The translations under genes were made by a program, and so were the position numbers. Positions 45,921-55,300 of a stretch of DNA of 64,000 nt are shown piece after piece (position 1 is the first letter of the stretch; every line of letters starts with the position of its first letter). The DNA is from Saccharophagus degradans 2-40 (GTDB lineage: Bacteria > Pseudomonadota > Gammaproteobacteria > Pseudomonadales > Cellvibrionaceae): positions 1,908,501-1,972,500 of the forward strand of contig NC_007912.1 in the NCBI RefSeq assembly GCF_000013665.1. Direction: 5' to 3'. Below the pieces are notes generated by a model, which did no database searches, was not told the DNA's origin, and saw nothing but the letters and a program-made list of their open reading frames with translations.

Positions 45921-46877
45921 CTAGGCGTCCATATCATTCGGTTTTAAGGTGCTTCTTATCCCCTCATAGGTTTCCAGCTCTCTAATGCGCCGGCATATTG
46001 TTGGCCTAGATATGCCCAGTATTTTAGCTGCTTCGGTTTGGTTTCCTTTGGTTAGCTGTAATGTTCTGCGTGTTTTTTCAAGGGCCATTATATCTTTGGC
46101 TCTTTCGAGTGAAATGTTGGGGTTGAATAATGCAGTAGTAAGGGTTTCCGTTGTGTGAAATGGGCGCGTTCCTGGAAGCGCTGCAAGTATTTGCGGAGTG
46201 TAATATTTATTTTCTGAGTATATTAGGCCCAACAGGAATATTGTAACGTTGAATGATGTAACTATTGTTGCGTTCACTTGTAAGCCTAGTTGCATAAGAA
46301 ATGCAATTATTAACGAAGATATTACAAATGGCCCAGAGCAAAATAGGAGTACTTTGCTACGGTGTCTAATTACATCTTCTTTGTGTAGAAAAGCACCATA
46401 ACTTAATAAAAGTAGCGTAAATATAACAGCACTAAACATCCCGCTTATATAAACAGAGTAAAAAGGGCCCGGTATGCGAGTTATTGAGTATGCTATTTTA
46501 GTTGTGCCTAGTATTGCTAAATTGGGCATAGCCACAAGTATGGAGAGGCCGAGCGCAATGAGTAATGGCAAATAAAAATTTGATAGCTTATCAACTGTTC
46601 TTAATGCTACACCCAGAATTGAGTATATGGAAAACGCATAGAACACGTGGTAGGCAACTACCAAGTTTAAGGTGGCCTTGGAGTTAAGCTGAAAGCAAAA
46701 AAGTGTTAGTTCGCAGATGTTTAGCCCAAGTAGGGCTAGGAACAATATTAAAAAGAGATTATCAGAAAGGAATCTTTGCGATTCCCCTCTCGAGTGTGAA
46801 AATGGTCGTTTCCAAAGGATTATTAGCTTAACAAATATTGCTAATATGCTAGGCAAAGCGTAAAGCAATCTAAACAT
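45921..46877 (-). CDS. Membrane-embedded Fis-type transcriptional regulator (second paralogue)
   Basis: 318 residues. The first 220 residues hold about seven hydrophobic helices with the look of the 7TM N-terminal regions of some histidine kinases (PGPFYSVYISGMFSA, then RHRSKVLLFCSGPFVI). There is no kinase. Residues 265-300 form a Fis/NtrC-type helix-turn-helix: QLTKGNQTEAAKILGISRPT followed by ICRRIRELE. I infer a one-component membrane receptor that binds DNA directly. It is paralogous to the gene at 46929, 51 bases upstream on the same strand, and belongs to an operon with a KAS III-like gene. The ATG lies directly after AAAAGG, unusually close. Confidence 0.8.
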   Translation of the reverse strand: MFRLLYALPSILAIFVKLIILWKRPFSHSRGESQRFLSDNLFLILFLALLGLNICELTLFCFQLNSKATLNLVVAYHVFYAFSIYSILGVALRTVDKLSNFYLPLLIALGLSILVAMPNLAILGTTKIAYSITRIPGPFYSVYISGMFSAVIFTLLLLSYGAFLHKEDVIRHRSKVLLFCSGPFVISSLIIAFLMQLGLQVNATIVTSFNVTIFLLGLIYSENKYYTPQILAALPGTRPFHTTETLTTALFNPNISLERAKDIMALEKTRRTLQLTKGNQTEAAKILGISRPTICRRIRELETYEGIRSTLKPNDMDA

Positions 46878-46928
46878 CCTTTTAAATAGTTACCGCTTCA
46901 GGGTGTGCGGGGTCGTAAGCCTAGGGTA

Positions 46929-47834
46929 TTAAAGCTTACGTGCTTTTGTATATTGGCTCTCAATTAGCTTGATTCTTCTGCAGATCGTGGGTCTAGAGAC
47001 ACCAAGAATTCGTGCAGCTTCGCTTTGATTTCCTCTTGTTAGTTCTAGCGTGTATCTAGTCTTTTCTATATCCATCAGTTCTTTTGCCTTTTCTAGAGGC
47101 ATGTTTGGGTCGAACAAGGCTTGAGTCAGGATTCTGGCGCTGTCGTTATATTTGGTGCCTGGTAGTGAGGAAAGAAGCCCGTATATATGGTACTTGCCCT
47201 CTAGATACAATAAGCCAAAAAGTAAAATATTAATGGAGAACGATATAACAACAGTGGCGTTTATTTGAAAGCCAAATTGCATTAAGGCAACGATTATAAA
47301 AAGGCTTACAAATGATGGGGTTAGGCATATTAATAAAACCGAGCATTTATTTTTTATTTCTTTAGATTTGCTTCTAAGGGCGCCGTGTATTAGCAAGCCA
47401 ATTGATGCACTAAATGGAACAAGTAGGGCAAGTTGGACTACGAAATAGTATGGGCCTTGAATCCTTGTATAGGAATATCCAATACTTTTTGTTCCTTCTA
47501 TTGCGAGCCCTGGTATTGCGATAAAAATCGCCATTAAACAACCAAAGGTTGCAAGCGTGCGAATAGGAAAGACCTGTCGAGTAATCGACAGAGTAATCCC
47601 TAACACGGAAAGAATGGAAAAAAGGCCGAATATATAATGCGCCATAACAAGGATTGTTGCGCCACTCTCTTTAAGGTTGAGTGTAAACAACAACATCTCA
47701 CTAATGTTCAGAGCCAGTAGTGAAATGAAAACGGCTAAAAAAGCTTGGTTCGTTATCAGCAGGCTTTGTCTGGCTCGCCATAATAGAACTAGTTTTATAG
47801 CAATAGCCGAGATACTTGGGATGGCGTATAGCAA
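46929..47834 (-). CDS. Membrane-embedded Fis-type transcriptional regulator (first paralogue)
   Basis: 301 residues from a TTG start. The architecture matches the next gene: about seven hydrophobic helices (residues 1-225), a short linker with ALFDPNMPLEKAKELMDIEK, and a Fis-type helix-turn-helix (ELTRGNQSEAARILGVSRPT followed by ICRRIKLIE). The two paralogues agree especially in the linker and DNA-binding end. The start is uncertain: AGAAGG lies directly before an ATT codon four codons upstream of the TTG, the position equivalent to the partner's ATG. It begins 30 bases after the KAS III stop. Confidence 0.8.
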   Translation of the reverse strand: MLYAIPSISAIAIKLVLLWRARQSLLITNQAFLAVFISLLALNISEMLLFTLNLKESGATILVMAHYIFGLFSILSVLGITLSITRQVFPIRTLATFGCLMAIFIAIPGLAIEGTKSIGYSYTRIQGPYYFVVQLALLVPFSASIGLLIHGALRSKSKEIKNKCSVLLICLTPSFVSLFIIVALMQFGFQINATVVISFSINILLFGLLYLEGKYHIYGLLSSLPGTKYNDSARILTQALFDPNMPLEKAKELMDIEKTRYTLELTRGNQSEAARILGVSRPTICRRIKLIESQYTKARKL

Positions 47835-47864
47835 AAAAGTAATCCTTCTAAAAGGTGTTAACTA

Positions 47865-48863
47865 TTAAAATATTAATCCGCTTTGGCACACGGAGAGGCC
47901 GCTGCCAGTTCCCATAATCAAGATTTTTTCACCTCGTTGGGGGCGGTTTAAGAACATATTTACAGGTATTGAGGCGGAGGTCAAATTCCCGTAATTATCA
48001 TAGGTAATAGGCGCCTTGTTGATGGGTTGGTGCGCCAAACTGGCCATTCCTTGGTGCGGTTTAGCTCCAGTTTGGTGACAAAATAGTTTGTCAATACTTT
48101 CTGGCTGCCAACCCAAAAGTTCATAGGTACTGTCTATGAACATTTTATGAAGCCGTAATATTTGTACTGTAATCTCGCGCATTAGCATCTGACCTTGCGT
48201 GCCACTATCCGTATGTTTGTAATAGCATAGGTTTGTATGGCTACCATCAGACATAAAGTTCATTTTTTGGAAACCCGAATGTTCATTACCACGCTGAATA
48301 ATCATTGCCCCTCCAGCGTCACCTACTGTTAGCCCTCCAAGTCTTTTGCGGAACTCTTCTTTACTTGATAGCTTTTTAAGTTGATCAATTGCTTCGTAGG
48401 TTAGGTTACTTTGCTTCTCGCCGGTGCACACAAGTACGGTTTGGGCGCTGTGATTTGCAATAAATGCATCTGCTATAGAAATGCCATTTAAAAAACCATG
48501 ACAAGCATTCGTAACATCCAGAACTATTGCTGATGTGGCCCCAAGCTCGGCCTGTATTCTATGGGCCGTTGCTGGCTCTTGCCAATCTCTTTCGATGCCA
48601 CAATAAAGGATTAAGTCAATTTCGTGAGCTTGTACGTTTGCATCTCTTAGTGCTACTTCAGAGGCCATGATTGCCATGTCTGACGCGAGTGTTTTTTCAT
48701 CTGCCATTCTGCGCTCTATGATGCCAATCTTGTTTGAGATATAATTCTCTGGTGTGCCAAAGCGCGTGCTTGCTATTTCCGCCATTAACTCATCTGACGT
48801 CACACGTTGCTTTGGTAAATAAGCGCCAATGCCAGCAATTTTAGATATGCAATTCATTTCCAT
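47865..48863 (-). CDS. KAS III-like 3-oxoacyl synthase (non-FabH)
   Basis: 332 residues. The thiolase fold of ketoacyl synthase III is complete, with catalytic Cys121 (TNACHGFLNG), His263 (FCHQTGAKPHQ) and Asn293 (YGNLTSASIP). The flanks differ from housekeeping FabH, which has HQAN.RI after the histidine and GNTSAASIP at the asparagine. It is therefore probably a specialised enzyme joining an acyl-CoA or acyl-ACP to another acyl or malonyl unit, like those making signals, resorcinols or ketones. ATG with GGAG upstream. It heads an operon with two membrane regulators and is divergent from a 74-residue protein gene. Confidence 0.88.
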   Translation of the reverse strand: MEMNCISKIAGIGAYLPKQRVTSDELMAEIASTRFGTPENYISNKIGIIERRMADEKTLASDMAIMASEVALRDANVQAHEIDLILYCGIERDWQEPATAHRIQAELGATSAIVLDVTNACHGFLNGISIADAFIANHSAQTVLVCTGEKQSNLTYEAIDQLKKLSSKEEFRKRLGGLTVGDAGGAMIIQRGNEHSGFQKMNFMSDGSHTNLCYYKHTDSGTQGQMLMREITVQILRLHKMFIDSTYELLGWQPESIDKLFCHQTGAKPHQGMASLAHQPINKAPITYDNYGNLTSASIPVNMFLNRPQRGEKILIMGTGSGLSVCQSGLIF

Positions 48864-48912
48864 TTTGTTTCTCCAGTTTTTTGTTTAAAAGTAAAAAATA
48901 ATGTTGTTTTGG

Positions 48913-48934
48913 GGTGTGTCACGAATGAAACACC
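48913..48934. promoter_or_regulatory. Inverted-repeat operator candidate between the KAS III operon and the small-protein gene
   Basis: GGTGTGTCA-CGAA-TGAAACACC: 9-bp arms with one mismatch and a 4-base spacer. A further half-site GGTGT lies at 48986-48990. On the minus strand the repeat overlaps a possible -35 (GTGACA, 48922-48917) of the KAS III operon. Suited to a dimeric Fis-type regulator such as the two encoded next door; the link is inference. Confidence 0.5.
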
Positions 48935-48974
48935 TGCTCACAAAGCCGTAAAACCATGTATCAAAAAAAAACAG

Positions 48975-49002
48975 TTGATTTCATGGGTGTCAGCAATAGG
49001 AT
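48975..49002 (+). promoter_or_regulatory. Possible promoter of the 74-residue protein gene
   Basis: TTGATT (48975-48980), 16-base spacer, TAGGAT (48997-49002). The GGTGT half-site lies inside the spacer. Moderate match only. Confidence 0.35.
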
Positions 49003-49038
49003 CAGCTGAAAATAATTAACTCATTGAGAGAGGTTGTT

Positions 49039-49263
49039 ATGGCTAATCAAACTGCAGTACAGGACATCAATATCAATCAACCAAGTTACCTGCAAGTGGC
49101 ACCGTTAATTCGGTTGACTAAAAATGACATTTCTATCCTAGAACGGTTAGAACAGGACGGTGTATACGACCTTGCGGGTCACCCAGATAGAGCTTCTACA
49201 ATCGAATCTATTATTTATGATCTGCTCGATGCAGTTCGTGGCACTGAAAGTAAATCTGCTTAG
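49039..49263 (+). CDS. Small protein, unknown, divergent from the KAS III operon
   Basis: 74 residues from ATG 49039, chosen because GAGAGAGG lies 5 bases upstream; the frame extends to a TTG at 49024. There is no signal peptide and no cysteine. The centre reads LQVAPLIRLTKNDISILERL and the end DRASTIESIIYDLLDAVRG, i.e. amphipathic helices in a small soluble protein. I recognise no family. A hairpin at 49327-49352 follows. Its strong ribosome-binding site suggests it is well expressed. Confidence 0.7.
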   Translation: MANQTAVQDININQPSYLQVAPLIRLTKNDISILERLEQDGVYDLAGHPDRASTIESIIYDLLDAVRGTESKSA

Positions 49264-49326
49264 TAAAAATATTTGGCGCGTAAATATTTAAAAAGAATTT
49301 GGCGACAGATTTTTAATTTGATTTCA

Positions 49327-49352
49327 AAACGGGGTGCAATCGCACTCCGTTT
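49327..49352 (+). terminator. Terminator-like hairpin after the small-protein gene
   Basis: Eleven-bp stem AAACGGGGTGC/GCACTCCGTTT with one G-U pair and a 4-base loop, 63 bases past the stop. The tail is TTTCTCCC, a weak T-run. The rest of 49264-49548 shows no gene. Confidence 0.6.
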
Positions 49353-49548
49353 CTCCCATTCCCTCCCAAAGCTTTATTTTTTATTCTCTTGTCTGCTTCT
49401 ATAAGTCGGCATACCTATTGTTATTCTTTGGTTAAAAAGTAGTCGCTGCTCGATTGTGCTTCTATTTTAGGTGGTTGGCTTAGTACTAGGGGGAAGCGTT
49501 GTTGGGTTGTATACTGTTTCTTTTGTTTATGTGAATAGAGAGTGTTGA

Positions 49549-50391
49549 ATGTACCGTATTGGTCGATCTTACCCCTTGGAAGTGGTTAAACGTGTTGAGT
49601 TTGGGGTTTACCTTGACGCTGGCAACTTAGGTGAAATTCTTCTGCCTAATAGGGTTGCGCCAGAAGGGCTGGAAATTGGAGATTCGGTGAAGGCCTTCCT
49701 CTATTTAGATTCAGAAGACCGCCCAATAGCGACAACCAAGCGCCCTCGGGTTCAGGTTGGCCAGTTTGCTTATTTGCAAGTGGTAGAAACTACGCATTTT
49801 GGCGCTTTTTTAGACTGGGGCCTAGATAAGCACCTATTGGTGCCCTTTGCCGAGCAGCACGTAAAGATGTTAGAAGGGAAGTCATACCTTGTATATGTAT
49901 ACCAAGATAGACGCGATGGCCGTATTGTGGCCTCATCAAAGGTAGATAAGTTTATCGACGATGATAAGCCTCACCGGTTTAAGCCTCGGCAAGAAGTGAG
50001 TTTGATAATAGCTAATTCCACTGAATTGGGCTTTAAAGCCATTGTTAATCACAGCCATTGGGGTGTGTTATATAAAAATGACGTGTTTCAGCGGTTAAGT
50101 TTTGGCCAAAGTGTAAAGGGGTATATCCAGCAAGTGCGAGCTGATGGGCGGATAGACCTCACTTTGAATGGGGGCTATAAAGCGCGAGACAAAAATTGCC
50201 AAACCATTCTCGATTACCTTAAAAAGCAGGGTGGTTATGCTGCGTTGCATGATAAATCCGACCCCGCGGAGATCTCGGCTCAGTTGGGTATGAGCAAAGC
50301 GGCCTTTAAAAAGGCTATTGGCGGTTTATATAAGCAGCAGGTAATTACTATAGAAGAGGCCGGTATTCGTTTGATTGCGGGCCAAAGCTAG
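49549..50391 (+). CDS. cvfB: CvfB-like S1 RNA-binding protein
   Basis: 280 residues. Tandem S1-type domains (MYRIGRSYPLEVVKRVEFGVYL; QFAYLQVVETTHFGAFLDWGLDKHLLVPFAEQ; FKAIVNHSHWGVLYKND) and a C-terminal winged-helix (QLGMSKAAFKKAIGGLYKQQVI) match CvfB/YitL proteins. Staphylococcal CvfB binds RNA and affects virulence-gene expression; in gammaproteobacteria the role is undefined. The next gene starts 2 bases after its stop, so both are probably co-translated. Confidence 0.9.
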   Translation: MYRIGRSYPLEVVKRVEFGVYLDAGNLGEILLPNRVAPEGLEIGDSVKAFLYLDSEDRPIATTKRPRVQVGQFAYLQVVETTHFGAFLDWGLDKHLLVPFAEQHVKMLEGKSYLVYVYQDRRDGRIVASSKVDKFIDDDKPHRFKPRQEVSLIIANSTELGFKAIVNHSHWGVLYKNDVFQRLSFGQSVKGYIQQVRADGRIDLTLNGGYKARDKNCQTILDYLKKQGGYAALHDKSDPAEISAQLGMSKAAFKKAIGGLYKQQVITIEEAGIRLIAGQS

Positions 50392-50393
50392 TT

Positions 50394-50825
50394 ATGCACG
50401 CCAATCACTCTGCACACATTCAATTACTGGCGGATTTGCCACCGGTTGTGGACGACGGATTCGGCAACCTCGCTTTTTGTAGCGCGGATGACGGTGTTTT
50501 ATGGCTATGTTATGAAGTGCGCCGAGATTTTCTTTCTGCGCCTCGTCAATTTAATGTTTTACGTGTGGTATTAGCCGACGAGCCGTTTATTGCGACAGGT
50601 GGTCAGTACCTTAACGATTTGCAATGGGAGTCGCTGCGCAAGGCTGGATTTGGCATATACCGTGTTGAAGGCAGTGAGCTTGTTGAAGGCGAGGGGGAGT
50701 TGCACTTGGTGTGTTATACCCCCAAGCAGATAGTGGAGTGCTGTGCGCTACAGGTTACATCTGAGCAGCAATGTTTCCATGCCGCATCGCCATACCAAGC
50801 CCTTGTTAGTTTTTTGGCGAGCTGA
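50394..50825 (+). CDS. Hypothetical protein downstream of cvfB
   Basis: 143 residues, starting 2 bases after the cvfB stop codon, so clearly in the same transcript. Soluble alpha/beta composition, no signal peptide. Two cysteines sit together (VECCALQV). No recognised domain. It converges on the type VI phosphatase gene. Confidence 0.65.
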   Translation: MHANHSAHIQLLADLPPVVDDGFGNLAFCSADDGVLWLCYEVRRDFLSAPRQFNVLRVVLADEPFIATGGQYLNDLQWESLRKAGFGIYRVEGSELVEGEGELHLVCYTPKQIVECCALQVTSEQQCFHAASPYQALVSFLAS

Positions 50826-50853
50826 AAAACATTACGCTAGTAGCGCTACCTAG

Positions 50854-51579
50854 TTAAAGAGAAACAATAATGCTGCTTAAGTTGTCTGGTGCACCAGCAT
50901 CTAAGGCGCCAGTTAAAAAGCTTTGGTTTATTTTATCAATATTATTTGCATCCACGCGCAAGGCGAGCTGTTCGTCGCTATACACCTTTGTTAAGCCATC
51001 GGTGCATAGCAAAAAGCGATCTTCTTCATATATATAGTCACATATATAATCTACATATGGGCTTTCATCTACGCCAATTGCTTGGGTAAGGGTATTGGCG
51101 GCAGGTGTGTTTTTTATTTCTTCTAAGCTAAGTATGCCTTCTGCTAAAAGTTCTTCGGCCTCTGTATGGTCGCGGGTGATGAGCGTGAAGGTGTCATCCC
51201 TCAATAGGTAGCAGCGGCTATCACCACTCCAAAAGCAATGGTAGCGGTCGTTTTCTAATACAAGTACCACTACGGTACTTCCTATTACGCTTTCGGTACT
51301 AATGCTATTGGCATACCTATAAAGCTCTGTGTTTGCTGCTTGAATTACAGATGGTATGGCATCCACAAGAGCTTGCCCTTGGTAATTAGCAGCCGCTTGA
51401 TATAAATGGCTTATTACGCACCGACTAGCGTAGTCGCCAGCGTCGTGGCCGCCCATGCCGTCTGCTACAGCCCATATCCCCGATTTGGGCAGTGCAATTA
51501 GAGCGTCTTCGTTTTTCTCTCTTACGCAGCCTGTGTGTGTCATGCTGCTGGTGGCTATACCCACATTTAAGTTTTGCAT
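50854..51579 (-). CDS. pppA: Type VI secretion PP2C-type protein phosphatase
   Basis: 241 residues. The PP2C metal-binding motifs are present: CVREKNEDAL (ED), WAVADGMGGHDAGDYA (DGMGGH), SGDSRCYLL and LLCTDGLTKV, ending in DNLSSIIV. In Pseudomonas aeruginosa PppA reverses PpkA phosphorylation of Fha1 to turn the type VI system off; the presence of PpkA and TagH here supports the same job. It is last in the minus-strand operon, 16 bases after tagF. Confidence 0.93.
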   Translation of the reverse strand: MQNLNVGIATSSMTHTGCVREKNEDALIALPKSGIWAVADGMGGHDAGDYASRCVISHLYQAAANYQGQALVDAIPSVIQAANTELYRYANSISTESVIGSTVVVLVLENDRYHCFWSGDSRCYLLRDDTFTLITRDHTEAEELLAEGILSLEEIKNTPAANTLTQAIGVDESPYVDYICDYIYEEDRFLLCTDGLTKVYSDEQLALRVDANNIDKINQSFLTGALDAGAPDNLSSIIVSL

Positions 51580-51595
51580 TAGTTGGCAATTATCC

Positions 51596-52372
51596 TTAAT
51601 TTTTATTTTCTAATACAGATTCCAGGTTCCATCCCCACTGTTGCCAGTTGCCATCTAGCATGGCTGCAAATTGGCCTGCATCGGGTAGGCCACTGTTTAC
51701 CAACAGTGTAGGTGCAATATGCTCTGAGCCCTGTGTCCACCATATGCCGTAGGCACCGTAAATTCGCTGGTAGGCTTTGTGTAATAGGTTTAAAGGCAGT
51801 TGTTGGTCGCTGTTACTAGGTGGTGTTTCGACTACAAAATTTTCTGCGTAGGAATGTTGAGCGTGCAGTGTTTCAAAATTGCTAAACTCAGGTAACTGTA
51901 GCGAAGGTAGCATTTCGAAGTTGCCGATAAAATTAGAGTAGCTAGTATGTTCTTCTAAAGCTAAAAGTGCAGCGCTCTCCAGTTGGCTAAACCACGCATC
52001 GCCATGTAAGTAAGCAGACCAAGGTGTGTGGTTATATATTTGTACTAAGGTAAGCGGGAAGTAGCGGCCGACTTCATCCACACTTGGGATCATTATGCCC
52101 GCCACGCTTTGCGGGTGTGTAATAGTGGGCATAAGTGAAAAGCGCCAAACAGGGCTGGTTAAATAAAAATCTAACCAGGTGTCGCCAAGCTGTTCTTTAC
52201 TTACACCCAAACACCCTTGCAGCCAAGCATGCCAAACATCTGTAAATGCAGCAGGTAAAAAGTGCGAAATAAAATCACCTTGTTGCGGCAGTTTGCCAAA
52301 CAGCCCGCAGGTATCTGTCTGCGGTGCTGGATTAGCTGTGCTGTTTGTTTGGAAATCACCAACAGCTTCCAT
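51596..52372 (-). CDS. tagF: Type VI secretion accessory protein TagF
   Basis: 258 residues. The N-terminal TagF domain is diagnosed by CGLFGKLPQQGDFISHFLP, FYLTSPVWRFSLMP and IMIPSVDEVGRYFPLTL. TagF represses type VI activity after translation, by binding FHA protein in P. aeruginosa. In some species TagF is fused to PppA; here they are separate, adjacent genes. Begins 20 bases after tssM. Confidence 0.92.
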   Translation of the reverse strand: MEAVGDFQTNSTANPAPQTDTCGLFGKLPQQGDFISHFLPAAFTDVWHAWLQGCLGVSKEQLGDTWLDFYLTSPVWRFSLMPTITHPQSVAGIMIPSVDEVGRYFPLTLVQIYNHTPWSAYLHGDAWFSQLESAALLALEEHTSYSNFIGNFEMLPSLQLPEFSNFETLHAQHSYAENFVVETPPSNSDQQLPLNLLHKAYQRIYGAYGIWWTQGSEHIAPTLLVNSGLPDAGQFAAMLDGNWQQWGWNLESVLENKN

Positions 52373-52392
52373 TAATTGATCTCTCCAAGTAT

Positions 52393-55300
52393 TTACAGCT
52401 GTGTGGGCAAGCTAAACTTTTGCACATCTTTATTATGGTAAGGGTTGTCGGTACTTGCGGGCTGAATGATATAAGCCGAAGCAATTCCATCCAGTTCAAA
52501 AGTAACCAATAATCCGTCGGATTCTTTCTTGCGTTCTATCTTGCTGTGTTCGTCTAGCAGTCTAAACCAGCTCCACTCGCCTTCGGTGCGAGCGCTAATT
52601 GGGGTGCCTTTACTGGACAGGCTAAAAACAATTTTAGATAGGTCTGTTTTTGCGCCAGGCCATAGTACATTTACATTGCGCACTGGGCCGTGATTGTAGG
52701 CGATAGTGGTACCTGCTGTTTCTAGTAAAAAGCCACTGGCAATATGGTCGAGTGTGTGCGGCTTCATCGAGAATGCAACTTCTGGTTCGCCGCTTTTATC
52801 CGAGAAGTAGGCATTTTTAATGTTTTGGGCTTGATAAAAAAGTTCTAGGCTGTTTGTGCTAAGGCCTATATTTTTCTTCCAGCGCCACGGGTGTTTAGAT
52901 GTGTCTACAAAGGGTTCTATATATTCCACAAAGTAGGAATCTAATATGCCGGCGGGGCCAAAAAATTTTGTGAAGTCTGCTAGTTTAACATCACGCTTAC
53001 TTTTTGGGTTTAAGGGGTATTTATCTTTAATCGCACGATTATAAAAACTCACAACCTCTGTTTGCCAAATATTATTCATATGGCTTTGGGTAGCTGCTGC
53101 GGTAACCTGCGCGGTATCTCTTGCAATAGATGAGAACCAAGTTTCAATTTGAGGTGGTGCATCGGATATAGCGCGCTGTACAAATACAACAGGGCTGCTG
53201 CCACCTTTCCATTCTTTACTAGCGTCAAATGCGGCTTGTTTGGTGTTTTCAGAATAAGCTAAGTTTTGAAAGTAGTCGTCTAAATTAATTAAAGCTTGCT
53301 GTAACTGCAGTAAAGGCAGGCCTTCTTCAGTATTTATATAGCTGTTTAGGTCTTCGAAATGCTCGGTTACGTCGAAGCCGGGGAGTTTTATATTACTAAG
53401 CCCCGCAGATTTTGGCACTAACCGTTCGAGTCTACCTTTTTGACTGCTGGAAAATTCTTCAGCTAATTGGTTAGCGGAATCTTTCATGTTGTCGCTAATA
53501 ACAGGCGCTTCGCTTAGTGCGGTATGTTTGCGAATTTGAACAAGCAGTTTAACCAGCGGTTGGTCAGAGCTGGCAAGCATTTGCACCACAGATTGGCCTC
53601 GGTTAACGGTGCCAAACGATTGAATAGCTACATCGTTTAGGTATTCATCCCAGCGCGCAATATACTCGTTAAAGTAATATTGGTTTACTCTGCTGCTTAT
53701 TTCTTTTATGCGCTCTTCAGTAAGCGCCTCTTCTTGTTTGTCGCCATAAATCCATTGTTCATCGGCTAGGCGTTGCGATAATTTAATGTTCTCTAAGTTA
53801 AACCCTCGATGAAACCCAGAATAGGTGAATAATTCTGGAATGCCATTTTCAAGAGCCTTTCCACTTTTTCTATAAAACATTGCATCTGCTTTTTTGCCTA
53901 ATACGCTTTTGATCGAAAACTCTTCTGGATGAAGATCCATGTAATCATTTTTTAAGCGTCGGTATACGCGTAGATCAAGCGGGGTTTTTATAAGTATGTT
54001 ACGGGCCATTTCGACTTTAGTGTCGTCGATAGGAAACGGGGATACTTTTTCGCTTAGCGCAGTTTTAAGGTGGCTATTTAACTCACTTAATAAAACTTGC
54101 TTGTTTTGATTAGGTAGTTGGCGCTCCCATAGAATGTTTACCCATAAGGTAAAACTGTCTGTATCCATTTTGCTGGAGTGGTAGGGCATTAAGTAGAACT
54201 TAAGGGCTTCGTACAGTCGCTCATCGTCATTTTTAGCAAGCTCAAGCTGTTCGCCTAGCATTTCTTCTAAGTGCTGCATAAAAAACGATTCGAGCGCTTT
54301 TTTATAGGTGGTTTCGGCTTGTTCACCTAACTTGTTACCTTGGTATAAACCAAAACCCTGTTTAAAGGTATATTGGCTATCTTTAAGCATATAGCCTGTG
54401 GGTAAGTCTCGCAGTAGGTTTAGTTTTAAGGCGAGGTTGTGCCAGTCTCGCACTGCAGTATTTTGTTTTTTATCAATTTTAGAATACTTTTCTAGCTGGT
54501 CTTCAATTTCGTGAATGTAATCCTTATTTAAGGTTTTACTGTGCGACCAGGCGATGGCCAAGCAAGAAAAAGCAGCAATAGCACAGCCTGTTAGGCCAGT
54601 GTATATCCAGCGGTAACGAGCGCGCATTTTGTCGTTTAGTGTTGCTAGGTTGGCCTCAGCAAAGATAACTTTTTTAAGTAAGTTATTAACGAAATAGGTT
54701 TTAGGTTGAATGCCAATTATGTCAATTGGGGGCGCGCATTGTTCTGGGGGTAAAATACCTGTTACCCAGCGCGAAGCCATATTGCTCTGCGTGCTACTAA
54801 GCAGGTATAAGCCGCGCCACATAATAGGGGTTTCAAATTGATTGGGGGTAAAAATAGGGGCTACAAACTTAAGAATCTCAGTTTTAAGTGCGCGCATCTG
54901 ACGAGGGAACTCGTAGATTAATGCACGCTTTTGTGGGCTGTGCTCATTATTTAGCCGAGATAGCACACGGTCTTCAAGGCGTTGTAGTAGTAAATCAAAT
55001 TCATTGTTAAACACTTCTTCAGTAGCAGAAATATCGCCCGCTTTGAACTGGCTGTAGGTAAACCCCCATGCTTGTTCTCTGTCTTGCGCTTCTAAATCAG
55101 AGAAAAAGCTGTTAAAGCCTGCAACCATGTCGAGTTTGCTTAATACCAAATACACCGGTATTTTCATGTTTAAATGATTGTTGAGCTCTTGTACGCGCTG
55201 CTTTATTGCCGTTGCTTGTAAAGCTTTTTGAGTGGGCGTCTTTTGCAGAATATCCTGTATGCTTACAGTAACAATTATGCCGTTTAAGGGTTGCTTGGGT

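Noticed and set aside
47865-48863. Housekeeping FabH
   Set aside because: HQTGAKPHQ and GNLTSASIP differ from the FabH HQAN.RI and GNTSAASIP signatures, and no fatty-acid-synthesis genes are adjacent.
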